Counted from the stretch's first letter, positions 21,443-32,289 are shown. The stretch: DNA of 64,000 nucleotides from Bathynomus jamesi (GCA_023014485.1 JAJOZX010000090.1:751001-815000), one strand, 5' to 3'. The notes: generated by a model not told the origin, from the letters alone. Translations and numbers: made by a program.

Positions 21443-22097
21443 GGTGTACATAAAGTCAGGATCTATTTTTGTGAAGCACTTGGAAATTATATGGAATTCA
21501 ATCATAAAATGATAAAGTGGTAACATTTATTAAATAATTAAGAGTAGGATTCGACGTGACGCCCATCAGTATCCCTGCACAGCTCAAATCGTTCCGCAGC
21601 ATTTCTAAACACATTCTGGAGCATTTGCGGGGTTATGTTATCTGCAGCAGTTCGTATACGTGTACGTAAGTTTTCAAGACTCGTAATTTTCGTCTGATAG
21701 ACGTGCGATTTGATAAAGCCCCATGCAAAGAAATCTAAAGGGGTTAAATCTGGTGATCTCGCTGGCCAAGGTCTTTTGTTGCTTCCGCGTCCGATCCAGC
21801 AATTTGGAAAACGTCCATTTAGATAATCCTGAACAATTTTGGCATAGTGCCAAGGAGCACCATCATGTTGATAGACGACGGTACTAACAATCCTATCCCC
21901 GTCGTCTATCAACATGATGGTGCTCCTTGGCACTATGCCAAAATTGTTCAGGATTATCTAAATGGACGTTTTCCAAATCGCTGGATCGGACGCGGAAGCA
22001 ACAAAAGACCTTGGCCAGCGAGATCACCAGATTTAACCCCTTTAGATTTCTTTGCATGGGGCTTTATCAAATCGCACGTCTATCAGACGAAGATTAC

Positions 22098-22099
<2 letters not shown>
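21440..22099 (-). mobile_element. mariner 3' half with inverted duplicate
   Basis: It starts CAGGGTGTACATAAAGTCAG. The minus strand from 21933 to 21538 encodes YQHDGAPWHYAKIVQDYLN, then GRFPNCWIGRG, WPARSPDLTPLDFFAWGFIK and a C-terminus ending RFELCRDTDGRHVE. About 201 bp (21681-21881) recurs inverted at 21899-22099 around a 17-bp loop, re-encoding the same catalytic segment on the plus strand. The right copy breaks off into TA repeat. Spacing between the last two Asp residues is 42, close to the DD41D group. The first Asp and the DNA-binding region are missing. Confidence 0.9.

Positions 22100-22164
<65 letters not shown>
22100..22164. repeat. TA microsatellite
   Basis: A TA run separates two mariner elements, and both appear truncated against it. 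Confidence 0.95.
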
Positions 22165-22167
<3 letters not shown>

Positions 22168-23344
22168 TAGGCACATTCTATAAAATTATAATAAATGTTC
22201 GAATTGGTGGCCTTCCACTTGGAGACACTTTCTGACGCGTTGAATGCATGATGTTTGAACATTCCTTAACACATTGGTACTGATTTTGGCACACTCAGAT
22301 GTGATTTTATCCTTTAGAGAACGTATAGTTCTGGGTCGATCAGCATAGACTACCGACTTGAGATGGCCCCACAAGAAAAAGTCAAGAGGCGTGAGGAGTG
22401 GAGACCGAGGTGGTCATTCGACGGGCCCTCGCCGTCCGATCCACTTGCTTGGGAATGTTTCATCTAAAGAGCTCCGGATGATGGTTGCGAAATGTGGTGG
22501 TGCACCATCCTGCTGAAACCACATCTCCGCCCGTTCTGCCAATGGAATGTCGTCCAGTATGGGCATTAGAAATGTTTGCAGCATATGCAGGTATGTTTCA
22601 CCTGTTACATTGTCGTCGAAAAAGTACGGACCAATTAACTGATCCCCCCCCAGAGCGCAGCCTACACCATAATTCGTGGATCGAATTGCATATGTCCTTT
22701 CTCCATCCAGTAGGTGATCTCATTGGCCCAATAGCGTGCATTATGCCTATTGAAACGACCGCTGAGGTGAAATATCGCTTCGTCGCTGAACATGAATGAT
22801 CCTTCGTTGAAGCTGTCGATGTTGTAGAAACCACTGGCAGAACTCTACACGACGGTCTGTGTCGTCACCGTGCAGTTCCTGAACTGAGTTGGACTTTGTA
22901 GGGGTGGAAACGATTTGTTTTAAGAATTCGTTGAATGGCTCTTCTGGAGACACCCGTTTCCTGGGATAACTTTCTTAAGGACTTACGTGGGCTGTTTTCG
23001 AGGTGATTGAGCACCGTTAGTGATGTTGCTGCACCAGTTGAACTTTTTGCCTGGCCACTACGCGGCCGATCATGAACACTTCCCGTTTCTTTGAAGCGAG
23101 TGAACAGTTTTCCAACTGATGCCTGAACAACTGGCGGCCTCTCAGGGTGTTTGTCATTAAAAGCAATAGCAACTGATCGGTGTGTGTTACCACGCCTTGC
23201 ACACATTAAAACTATCTCCACCCGTTTCATCTCTTGTCAATATCTGTGCCATAGGTTCAACTACAAATCTGAACAGAACAAAACACATTTTAAAACACAA
23301 ATTATTAAAATGTGCCTATGGTTCCTGACTTTTGCGCCACCCTG
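22165..23344 (-). mobile_element. mariner-like element with decayed transposase
   Basis: The right terminus reads TTTTGCGCCACCCTG at 23344. Its complement continues ATAGGCACATTTTAATAATT, which reappears at the left end (22169), where the outermost 25 bases or so have been lost to TA repeat. The minus strand carries a clean N-terminal helix-turn-helix frame (23230-22865) with HRSVAIAFNDKHPERPPV, RFKETGSVHDRPRSG and SQETGVSRRAIQRIL. Further pieces follow: DDTDRRVEFCQWF, FHLSGRFNRHNARYWA and a C-terminal SKDKI-type region. Frameshifts break it into at least three parts, so it is inactive. Confidence 0.85.
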
Positions 23345-23497
23345 TATATATATATATATATATACACCATCATTTCAGTTTATTTTCATAAACCGAGTGT
23401 AATTACATGCATATCAGTTTTATGTTAATCAGGAACAACATACTAACGGCAACTTAAGTTCTAAGATTAAATACATTAGAAATAAATTTACCTTACC

Positions 23498-23578
23498 TGG
23501 GTCAGATTCAAACCAACGCTGCTAAAGACTCGAATTTTGCGAGCCGCTACGTTACCACTCGGCCATGAGACGTCAAGA
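23498..23578 (-). repeat. tRNA-like sequence, probable tRNA-derived SINE head or pseudo-tRNA
   Basis: On the minus strand, GTCTCATGGCCGAGTGGTAA fits an A box and GGTTTGAATCTGACC fits a B box about 45 bp later. A long variable-arm-like part lies between them, reminiscent of tRNA-Ser or tRNA-Leu. The acceptor stem does not close well, so a functional tRNA is unlikely. Confidence 0.5.
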
Positions 23579-23605
23579 TATACTGAGAGTTTTGTGTATA
23601 TATAT

Positions 23606-23828
23606 TGCAGTCAAAACCCGAAATGAGTCAAAACTAGTTTCTACTAGTAAAAACATAATGACCTAAAACATAATGACCTAAACCTAACTTAACCTAACCT
23701 AACCTATAGCTAGGTTAGGTTTAAGTTATTATGTTACATATGTTATATGTTACAAAAACCGAAATCAGTCATTTCAGGTTTTTACTAGTAGAAACTGGTC
23801 TTGACTCATTTTGGGTTTTGACGGCAAC
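23606..23828. mobile_element. foldback MITE M4 with AACCT core
   Basis: The inverted ends are CAGTCAAAACCCGAAATGAG on the left and CTCATTTTGGGTTTTGAC on the right, followed inward by GTTTCTACTAGTAAAAAC and its complement. The centre is an inverted pair of telomere-like runs, TTAACCTAACCTAACCTA facing TAGGTTAGG. It is non-coding. Confidence 0.8.
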
Positions 23829-24115
23829 ATATATACTCTTTCGCACTGGCTTCAGTATGTATATTTCAATATATATACTATTTCAGTTTATATAATTAAC
23901 CTTTATTTACAGTATATATTTTATTTCTAAGAGCTGCCGCTAAATATTTTTTGTTTTTTAACTTTGAATTTTTAACGCTAAATGTTTTCTCTGCTATTTT
24001 TGTCCTGCTCTTTATAAGGTTTATTATATGCACACAAAAAATATTTGCCTTTTTATACAGGACGCTTTTTTCAGACAAGTCCATGATTTTTGTAGGCAAC
24101 GCCTTTTTTTTAAAT

Positions 24116-24703
24116 TTTGCTCTAAGCTTTTTTGTAGTGAGCGAATGTGTTCGATATTTACATCAAATTATTCACCACGACGCCCTCTATCTTTTGGTAT
24201 AAAGTGGGTATGGTGTAGTTTCTTCTAAAAAAACGTTATAACCTTCAGAAGAGCCAGTTTAGTTTTCCTGTCCTTATTACTGCGAGTACCAATGAGTTCC
24301 CCCCCCCATCACTATTCGTGCTATTACTGTCACCATCATAATTATTATTACTAGCTTTATCATTATTGTTATTATAATTATCATTATTACCCTCATTAAT
24401 ATATTTATTTTTCTTTTTATTATTAATTCCAGACACAATACCCCTTGTTATTGTCTTTCAAGTTCGATCGACGAATAAGGTCCACCCAGCGTCACGCGGA
24501 CAAGCGTCAAGCGGACAGAAATCTTACTCAGCTGAACAATATATTAGCCACATAAACGTTGCTCTAAACCTTTTTGTAGTAAACGAATTTGTTTCATGTT
24601 TACATCAAATTATTCGCGACGACGTCCTCTATCTTTAGATGTAAAGTGCGTGTGGTATAGTAGTTTCTTCTGAAAAAAGGCCTTCAAAAGAGCCGTCCGC
24701 AAA
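24116..24703. repeat. direct duplication of about 140 bp
   Basis: 24116-24258 and 24560-24703 share a long diverged sequence: TTTTTGTAGTGAGCGAAT versus TTTTTGTAGTAAACGAAT, TTTACATCAAATTATTC, CGACG(C/T)CCTCTATCTTT, and TAGTTTCTTCT with AAGAGCC. They are separated by an ATT-rich and C-run stretch. No coding frame spans either copy. Confidence 0.75.
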
Positions 24704-24729
24704 GTACTAGTCGGGATCAAAAAAAGATG

Positions 24730-24766
<37 letters not shown>

Positions 24767-25261
24767 GTGGGAGAAAATGCAAATGGAAATCCTAGAAACA
24801 CGAAGGAAGACGTGATAAAATTATTTTATTATGTATTTTCAGTTAGAGTTTGAGTTGCGTATGTAAACCTCGATATGCACATTTATAAAAAAGTAAAATT
24901 CACTAATGTGCTTTATCTTTTCTTTATACATTTTCTTTGGTTCACTCAATATATTAATTAACTTCCTCTCATATATTCATCATCACAGTTCCTCTCTTCT
25001 TCCCCTATTTTTTTCATTTATCTTCCTTTTTATTTACTTTCTCTGTTTATTTACTTTCTCTGTTCTTTGTCGTCTCTACGTGTTTCTTCCTTCACTTCTG
25101 CATTGAATAATTTCTTTTCTAAGGAAATAGTGAATCATAGGTTGTATATACGTTTTATGCCTAATTGATTGAGTAATATCCGAAAAGCGGGCGTGGCTTC
25201 ATTACGTGTGACCACGACTACCTTTCTGCCCGCTGTATCCCATCTTTTGTAACCGATAGTA
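24730..25261. other. TA repeat and unassigned sequence
   Basis: A TA run lies at 24731-24761, and a CT-rich tract with only a short serine/leucine-type frame lies at 24906-25106. Nothing recognisable is encoded. Confidence 0.5.
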
Positions 25262-26225
25262 CGAGGATATTCGAAATTGAAAGCAGAGTGAAGCAGAGTA
25301 AACGGGTTATGGTAGTGATAAAAGCGCCGGTAGGAGGTGTAAGTGCATCATGGCATTTATATGAAGGTGCGTTGGTCCCAACATTGTTTTATGGATGAGG
25401 CCCTCATTTGGCAGGATAGTTCACTGTCAAAAGTAAGTGCCGTTGAGATGAGTAATTTGAGAAGCGGGCTACGTCGTGGCCAATTTCGTATCATCGCTTC
25501 TCGTCGATCAGCGAAGTTAAGCGACATTAGGTCTGGGTGGTAATTGGATGAGGGACCGTCCTCTGCGTCCAGATGATGTAACGTCCTGTGGTTCGGATTC
25601 CACGTAAAGCTTTGGGTCTCCTCCGTTATAAGACCCTAGATGTTGCGGAAATTAAACAACTCTATCAACCAACCAATTTAAGAACCGCAAATGATATAAT
25701 GATGATAGATCGTATGAGAAATGAGGTTGTTCGGGAAAGATGTGGAGTGCAAAAGTCATTAGATATGGGAATGGAGGACAGTATGCTACATTGATATGGT
25801 CATGAGGGGATAGTGAATAGGATGCTGGAAAATTTATAGAATAATGAGTGCGTAAGCGTGAAAAGTAGAGGAACATCGCACAAAAGATGGAAGGACGTAA
25901 TTAGTAAGTGTGTAAATAATTGACTTCATGTAAATGTGGTACAAGAGTTAACAGAAACAGAGGAATGGAAGCGGTTTGTGAGGTGTGTAAATGGAATGGA
26001 GACTTTGGTCTCCCCTGACTTACCACTAGAAGTATACACGCAATCTTATCAAGAAAGGTAACACTGGATCCTCAGGTTGGGGTAGTATCTTGTTCTCAGT
26101 GTGATTCCTCATATGTATCCTTGTGTATATAAATGATTGGAGTGTTTTCGGTCTCAGCTCAAGCGTCGTGCCCACCCCATGAAAAATGAGAAATGGGGTT
26201 TTAGATAATGTATGTATGCACTCCT
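25262..26225 (+). pseudogene. LINE L-A reverse transcriptase tail and 3' UTR, split by a SINE
   Basis: Frames spell LYEGALVPTLFYG and VEMSNLRSG up to 25465. They resume after 25687 with DRMRNEVVRERCGVQKSLDM, RWKDVI and the TEEWKRFVRCVNG tail. The 3' UTR (about 25995-26220) matches, in inverse, 29735-30025: a TTACCACTA phrase, AAGAAAGGTAACACTGGATC and GCGTCGTGCCC. It ends in an ATGT-type tail, as at 2358. It is the same family as 1190-2165 and inactive. Confidence 0.8.
25466..25674 (+). mobile_element. 5S rRNA-derived SINE inserted in a LINE
   Basis: The head resembles eukaryotic 5S rRNA: GGGCTACG at the start, TTCTCGTCGATCAGCGAAG followed by TTAAGCGA, GGTCTGGGTGGTAATTGG, and ATGAGGGACC. These correspond to the A box, intermediate element and C box of the internal RNA polymerase III promoter. 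The tail carries GGTTCGGATTCCACGTAAA, shared with SINE-B of this window, and ends CAACCAACC. Flanks AATTTGAGAAGC (25454-25465) and AATTTAAGAACC (25675-25686) are a likely target duplication with two mismatches. The LINE reading frame is interrupted precisely here. Confidence 0.82.
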
Positions 26226-26680
26226 TATACAGATGATGCACTACCCTGTGCGTGTGTACATGCGTGCGTGAGAACGTACATTGCCGTGTTTACCTGAGGC
26301 AGAAATGTCTGAAGGAGGTGAGAAGACGTGTACCGCCTAAGAATCAAGTCGAACGCTAATGCCGGGTAACTATCTGAAATTTTTAAAAACGGCAAATTAA
26401 ACTCTTATTTTTTTATTATTATTATTATTATTAAACAGTTGCAAGCAATAAATAAATTATTTTACGTTATTTTGGTAGTTATAAACAACTACAAAGAACG
26501 ACTACAACTACCACTACAATACGAACGAACAACTTTAACTAGTCCCGCTTGTGGACTAATCATATGCAAGATTTGAAGTATGTGTATCTTATTCTTTATA
26601 ATGGCGATCAATACCGAAAATTGAGGCAAAAATACTGTAACTTAATAAAAACAACAAAATAAGGTCTTTTGAAGATATAA
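26226..26680. other. unassigned stretch
   Basis: An ATT run lies near 26408-26434 and the sequence is otherwise of unknown origin. No frame longer than about 70 aa is present. Confidence 0.45.
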
Positions 26681-27255
26681 GGGGTGGCGAGCAATGATTG
26701 CCCACCCCTGCACAGATGAAACTAATAGAAGTACAAAAAACTGATTGTTGCATCTTTTAGACAATTTAATTCTACGTCTAAACAAAACCACTCAATAGTT
26801 GGTGCTGCCTTCTTGGGCTTGGCGGACGGCTTCAAGTCGGCAAGGGTAGGAGGTGAGGAGAGACTCGAAAAGTTCAGTGTCGTACTCAAGATTTCGGAGG
26901 ATTGTTTCGATGTGCTGCTTCATGGTCCGGCGGCAGAATCGGGTGGCTGGTGGTTCAGCAAGCATCAGGGATTCCACTCGGTCTTTCAGGATGGATCCTG
27001 AACGATTCTGCCGCCGGACCATGGAGCAGCACATCGAAACAATCCTCTGAAATCTTGAGTATGACACTGACCTTTTCGAGTCTCTCCTCACCTCCTACCC
27101 TTGCCGACTTGATCCGCCAAACACAAGGAGGCAACACCAACTATTGAGTGGTTTTGTTTAGACGTAGAATTAAATTGTCTAAAAGATGCAACAATCAGTT
27201 TTTTGTACTTCTATTAGTTTCATCTGTGCAGGGGTGGGCAATCATTGTTTGCCGC
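26681..27255. mobile_element. hairpin element carrying a Tc1-like transposase C-terminus twice
   Basis: Arms at about 26681-26942 and 27003-27255 are inverse copies with a 60-bp loop. The outer ends contain CAATGATTGCCCACCCCTG and its complement. The minus strand of the left arm encodes PATRFCRRTMKQHIETILRN and SLLTSYPCRLEAVRQAQ before a stop. This matches the tail of the DD37E-type transposase at 36481-37487 (FSKDTMTQHIEMF). The right arm encodes the same tail on the plus strand, slightly diverged. The catalytic core is absent. Confidence 0.85.
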
Positions 27256-27564
27256 CGTGTACACATACAGTTATAACAAAAAAGCGTAGGTCTTTTGCCT
27301 GTTATCTAGGCATTAACTCCGTTGGAAATTTTCGACGGATCGCTTGTTCGATGAGCAATTAATATAGAATTATAACTTTCTCTTATAATTTGTTATGGTA
27401 AATAAGTAAGAGTCCCACAAATTAAAAGGATTAAATAAGGCAATTAAATGTGAATCTTTAACAATATACATCAAGTAAATATAACCTGTATGTCTAATAT
27501 TCTAGTAAACATACACGCACAGCCTTCAGTGGAATATCCTCTTATTGATTTGTAATCGGAGATG

Positions 27565-27566
<2 letters not shown>

Positions 27567-27635
<69 letters not shown>

Positions 27636-27642
27636 CGCGTTC
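27567..27642. repeat. GT/GC microsatellite
   Basis: A pure GT run runs into GCGCGCGCGC. Frames through it are low-complexity Cys/Val and not genes. The sequence on either side (27256-27566 and 27643-28020) shows nothing recognisable. Confidence 0.9.
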
Positions 27643-28016
27643 GCGTCTTCTTTGTGCTTTATTCAACAAAATAGAATTACGCCCGAGACAAATCATTAAT
27701 TTTTGGGGTTGCAGCGGATGCTTGCTAATATAAAAATTAACTTAGGGCTAAATTGGATGATGTGCGGCAGGCGAGGAACTCTCGAGGAAAGAAAATTCTA
27801 ATGGAATTTATCGGTGGTCGTTCCATCGTATGTAATTATAAAGTTATTGTTTGTCATAAAACGTCTTTTAACGTCATTAGTTCATTTTTATAGCGTCATT
27901 ATATTAGTGTTATTATTTGACTTCGTTTGCTCTCGTTTAAAGTACAAAGATAAACAATAAAAATAATTACGGTTGCCATTATTTATCTTCTGAACAAATG
28001 AAACCATAAAGAATAG

Positions 28017-28055
<39 letters not shown>

Positions 28056-28066
28056 TATATATATAT

Positions 28067-29703
28067 CGGGTGGTCCGAAAAAAATGACGCATTTTTTAAA
28101 AATTAATATCTCAGTAACCCCCTTCCTTATCATGACAATTTTTATATGCAAGATACTTTCAAACTTCTTTTTTTGAATGCAAGAAACGGAATTCTGATAT
28201 CTTTTATAGTTTTCTCGCAATTAACAAAAGTAACAACATGGGTCAAAAAAACAAAAATCGCAATATAATATCCGTTTTTTATACGATATCATTTTTATAC
28301 GATATCATGCGATATTTTTGCAAGTTATTACAAACTCTACAGGAATGAACAAGTCAAATTGTGGATATTTTTATTTTTTAACAATTCGTCAGTACCCTTA
28401 ATGATGTTGTCAGAGGAAGATCGTATTCTCATTAAAATTGTTACTGTGAAAAAGGATGGAAGACTGGAAGGTTATTGCAAGAGTTTCCCGGCAAAAAGTG
28501 GAAAAGGCGTGCAGTGGAAAGACTCTTAAAGAAGATTCGCGAATCGGGAAGTACTGCCAGAAAACCAGGAAGCGGTAGACCTAAAACAGCTTCGGTTCCA
28601 GAAAATGTGGATTACATCAACGATAAAATCTGCTCTCAAGAAGATAAACCAGGAAGTCATTTGTCACAAAGAGCAATTGCTAAACATTTGAATATTGGAA
28701 AGACTTCTGTACACCGAATAATTAAAGCACAAAAACTAAAAGCCTTCAAAAGAATAGTATCTTCTAGAAAAAGTGATACTGTTAAGGATAAAAGAAAAAC
28801 AAGATGCAGAAAGTTACTTGATAATTTCTCTGTCGTTGATATTAAAAAGATAGTCTTCACGGATGAAAAAGATTTCACTCTAGAAATTCCGCGAAACCGT
28901 CAAAATGATGTTGTCTACGGGCGTGGTAAAAAGTGTGACATTTCAATAAACAGATTGTATCATGAAACGTCAAGATTCTCCAAAAAGGTTATGATATCTG
29001 CAGGGGTCTCTTGGAATGGCAAGACAGATGTTCATTTTATTGAAACTGAAAAGACAAAGGTGAATTCTGCAAATTACATTGAACTTTTAAGAACAAAATT
29101 GTTGCCGGATTGTCGTCGCCTGTATCAAGAAAATGATTTCATATTTCAACAAGATGGAGCACCGTCGCATACAAGCTACGCCACACAGTCGTTTCTGATT
29201 AGCAATACACCAAAATTAATAACGAAAAATGAGTGGCCACCACAAAGCCCAGATTGTAATCCTATGGACTACTCAATTTGGGAGTTACTAAAAGAGAAGG
29301 TTTACCGAGGTCGACGAGAAAAATTCACCGAATCAGAATTAAAAAGTAAAATACTTGAATCTTGGCAAGAAATTGGCATTAATGAAGTAAGAAGTATTAT
29401 TTTTGTGTAGAAGAAAAGACTTAGATTAGTGTGTCAACAGAGTGGTGGTCCAATCGATCATTTACTGTAAATTAATTAGTTAAATTTCTGATTAAATTTT
29501 TCCTTTCTCATGATATTCGTTTTTTTGACCCATGTTGTTACTTTTGTTAATTGCGAGAAAACTATAAAAGATATCAGAATTCCGTTTCTTGCATTCAAAA
29601 AAAGAAGTTTGAAAGTATCTTGCATATAAAAATTGTCATGATAAGGAAGGGGGTTACTGAGATATTAATTTTTAAAAAATGCGTCATTTTTTTCGGACCA
29701 CCC
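28067..29703 (+). mobile_element. nearly complete maT-like mariner with 185-bp TIRs
   Basis: Inverted terminal repeats of 185 bp (28068-28252 and 29519-29703) appear essentially identical. They begin GGGTGGTCCGAAAAAAATGA. The element lies between TA runs. It is 1.64 kb and contains a single transposase gene, described separately. The identity of such long TIRs and the nearly open gene point to recent movement. Confidence 0.93.
28404..29410 (+). pseudogene. maT-like (DD37D) transposase, one N-terminal frameshift
   Basis: It starts MLSEEDRILIK at 28404 and shifts frame around 28440. It then runs open for 311 codons from LLQEFPGKKWKRRAV. The helix-turn-helix region holds RAIAKHLNIGKTSVHRIIKA. 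Catalytic acids are visible in VFTDEKDF, FQQDGAPSH and CNPMDYSIWE. The second and third Asp are separated by 37 residues, which is the DD37D maT pattern of the Tc1/mariner superfamily. The protein cuts and pastes at TA dinucleotides. The C-terminus is about as long as expected. The N-terminal shift may be a real mutation or a sequencing error in a homopolymer (AAAAA at 28449). Confidence 0.88.
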
Positions 29704-29734
29704 ATATATATATATATATATATATACAGTATGA

Positions 29735-30025
29735 ACTACACTATTTACAAACCTATTTGCAATTCTTTATCGAGTGGGGGCACGACGCTCCAACTCTGGA
29801 TCGAAGTCACTCAAATCAATTACCCAAACAAGGGTGTGTAAGGATCATTTATCAAGAATAAGGCATCCTCCTCCCGCAACCTTAGGGATTCAGTGTTACC
29901 TTTCAGGAAAAGGTTGGGAGTACACCTTTAGTGGTAAGTCAAGTGAGACTAACATTCTCCATTTACACGCCTTACAAACTGCTTCCAATCCTTTCTACTC
30001 TTGCGTCATATTTGTTGAAATTTAA
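29735..30025 (-). pseudogene. LINE L-A 3' end
   Basis: The minus strand begins with a WKQFV-like coding remnant, then TGACTTACCACTA, GAAAGGTAACACTGAATCC and GAGCGTCGTGCCC. It is parallel to 25960-26200 of the other copy. It is a truncated 3' fragment only. Confidence 0.7.
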
Positions 30026-30086
30026 ATTGAAAAATTTATTGGCAAAAGGAAAAAAATAACTCAAAATGCTAAAGACTGAAAGCCTA

Positions 30087-30142
<56 letters not shown>

Positions 30143-30326
30143 AGTCTTAGTTTTTGTTTTCAGTTTTTATTATTGTTTTCATTATTAGGCTACTTGGTTC
30201 GTTTGTATATTATTTTTGTTTTATTTTTGTTCTATTTTCGTTTTTAGTTTTTATTATTAGCACCTATTATGGAAGTTGTTTTTTTATTTGGCATTTTAAA
30301 TTATTTGTAATATATATATATATATA
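30026..30326. repeat. TA runs and T-rich low-complexity sequence
   Basis: TA runs lie at about 30093-30143 and 30309-30326, with a TTTTATT-type tract between them. Confidence 0.7.
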
Positions 30327-31246
30327 CAGGGTGGGCGGAAAGTAGCTCCCTATTTTGGATTGGTAAAAAATACGTATATTTTCCATTTATTTCAGAAAAA
30401 ATAATATGAAAAGGTAGGCATACATGGTAGGTTTTCTCTAAAATTCAATGTGGGCTCCAACTCTTTCCACCAGCTTCTGGAGCCGCCCAGGAATGGCGTC
30501 CACTGACTTTAGCAGGAACTCCGGCGGGATGGAGGACATGACTTCCCGAATTCGGTCCTCCAGTTCTTCCAATGTCCTCGGTTTGGTGCGGTAGACTTCT
30601 TCCTTTACCCACCCCCAAAGAAAGAAGTCGCACGGTTACCGCTGAAAAACGGCAGAATCGGTTCAGTGTAACGGTGTGGTGTGGTATGACCTCAGATCAG
30701 GTTGTGGGCCCGTTCCTTCTGCGCAACACCATGAATGCTGAGCGGTACCTTGCTATGTGCGAAACGAGGTCTGGCCGGTTGTCAGCACATGGGAGAACAT
30801 CGACGATCTGATATTTATGCAAGATGGCGCCCCTCCGCACTTCGCTCTTGTCCGTGAGTGGCTGGATGCCCACTTCCCTGGGCGTTGGATGGGTCGTCGT
30901 GGTCCACATCAATGGCCAGCCAGGAGCCCCGACTTGACACCGTGTGACTTCTTTCTTTGTGGGTGGGTAAAGGAAGAAGTCTACCGCACCAAACCGAGGA
31001 CATTGGAAGAACTGGAGGACCGAATTCGGGAAGTCATGTCCTCCATCCCGCCGGAGTTCCTGCTAAAGTCAGTGGACGCCATTCCTGGGCGGCTCCAGAA
31101 GCTGGTGGAAAGAGTTGGAGCCCACATTGAATTTTAGAGAAAACCTACCATGTATGCCTACCTTTTCATATTATTTCTTCTGAAATAAATGGATAATATA
31201 CGTATTTTTTTACCAATCCAAAATAGGGAGCTACTTTCCGCCCACC

Positions 31247-31249
<3 letters not shown>
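30327..31249 (+). mobile_element. hairpin mariner: 3' end duplicated in inverse
   Basis: The left arm 30327-30633 and right arm 30942-31249 are inverse copies of about 307 bp starting CAGGGTGGGCGGAAAGTAGC. Loop plus right arm read as one transposase segment: FMQDGAPPHFALVREWLDAH, then WPARSPDLTPCDFFLCGWVK, ending LVERVGAHIEF. The distance between the last two catalytic Asp residues is 40. An earlier SVTVWCGMTSDQVVGPFLL stretch is in a shifted frame. The 5' end of the original element has been replaced by an inverted copy of its 3' end. This is the reverse of the arrangement at 17646. Confidence 0.9.
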
Positions 31250-31284
<35 letters not shown>

Positions 31285-31745
31285 ATGAAAAAATTAATAG
31301 CGGTGTTAAGTGGAACTACTGTATAGACAAATATTTTCATACCAATAAGTCCATAGTCTAGAAGACATAAAGCCAGACTGATGATGATGAATAACTTGGA
31401 CAAGTGCATCGTCTGAGTTTTGAATTCTTTGCATTGCATTAGACTGTCCTGAGCAAGGGAGGTTCGAGACATTGTGGTTAGTGAGCATTTGCCAAGCTGC
31501 TCATCTTGGAAATAACAGCAGTATAGGTGCAAAAAGTGAGAGAGGGTGGGGATGACAGTGCAGGTGAGGGAAAGGGGAAGGGATGGGGAAAGAGAGGAAA
31601 AGCAAAATTTTAATCTCTCAAAGGTGAGGGGGATGATAAGAGGAAAGGGCGAGAAGATAAGGGTGTGGAGTGCCACCTCGAAAAAGTAGAAAATTGAATA
31701 AAGAGCAACCTAACCTAAACTTGAAAGTAACAATTAGTGTATATA

Positions 31746-31777
<32 letters not shown>

Positions 31778-32131
31778 CGCCTAACATGTATTTAACCTAA
31801 ATTGCAAGCATTATCTTTTCACGTTATTCCAAGGGGGCCACCATTCAACTCTATCTTAGGCATAACAGTGATATATATATCTGACGTGATACTATGAACT
31901 TTAGTGGCCCCCATTAAACTCTGTCTTAGACATAACATAGATATTACACCATTAAAATTGCTATCATAGTTCTATGAATATAATTGCAAATGTTTGTAAG
32001 ATGATCCAAGTTTCTTTATACATTTACTTGTACTATTTACGTCCTTCCATCTTTTACACGGTCTTCTCTTACTTCTTACAGCTACATACTCTATTATAAG
32101 CCTCTTTCAAAATTCTATTGTGTATATATAT
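31250..32131. other. TA repeats and unassigned sequence with a short duplication
   Basis: TA runs lie at 31250-31281 and 31740-31776. At 31831-31875 and 31902-31950 two similar phrases occur (GGCCACCATTCAACTCTATC and GGCCCCCATTAAACTCTGTC, each with TTAG.CATAACA). A 172-aa minus frame at 31158-31676 is low-complexity and unrecognised. Confidence 0.45.

Positions 32132-32133
<2 letters not shown>

Positions 32134-32206
<73 letters not shown>
32134..32206. repeat. GA microsatellite
   Basis: An uninterrupted AG/GA run. The long serine/leucine frames across it are artefacts. Confidence 0.95.
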
Positions 32207-32208
<2 letters not shown>

Positions 32209-32289
32209 AAAATTCGGTAACATAAGTTTTTTTGTGCACATTCTGCATTTCGATATACTCTTCATTTTGATTACTACTTCCATGGCCGG

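Noticed and set aside
26681..26715. hAT terminus (CAGGGGTGGGCAA type) at the ends of the hairpin
   Set aside because: The similarity is short and faces the wrong way for an enclosing hAT. The coding content is Tc1/mariner-type.
27545..27733. Cys/Val-rich 62-aa frame
   Set aside because: It is a GT repeat read in frame.
31158..31676. 172-aa minus-strand frame
   Set aside because: Its ends overlap a mariner terminus and TA repeat, the middle is low-complexity, and no family is recognised.
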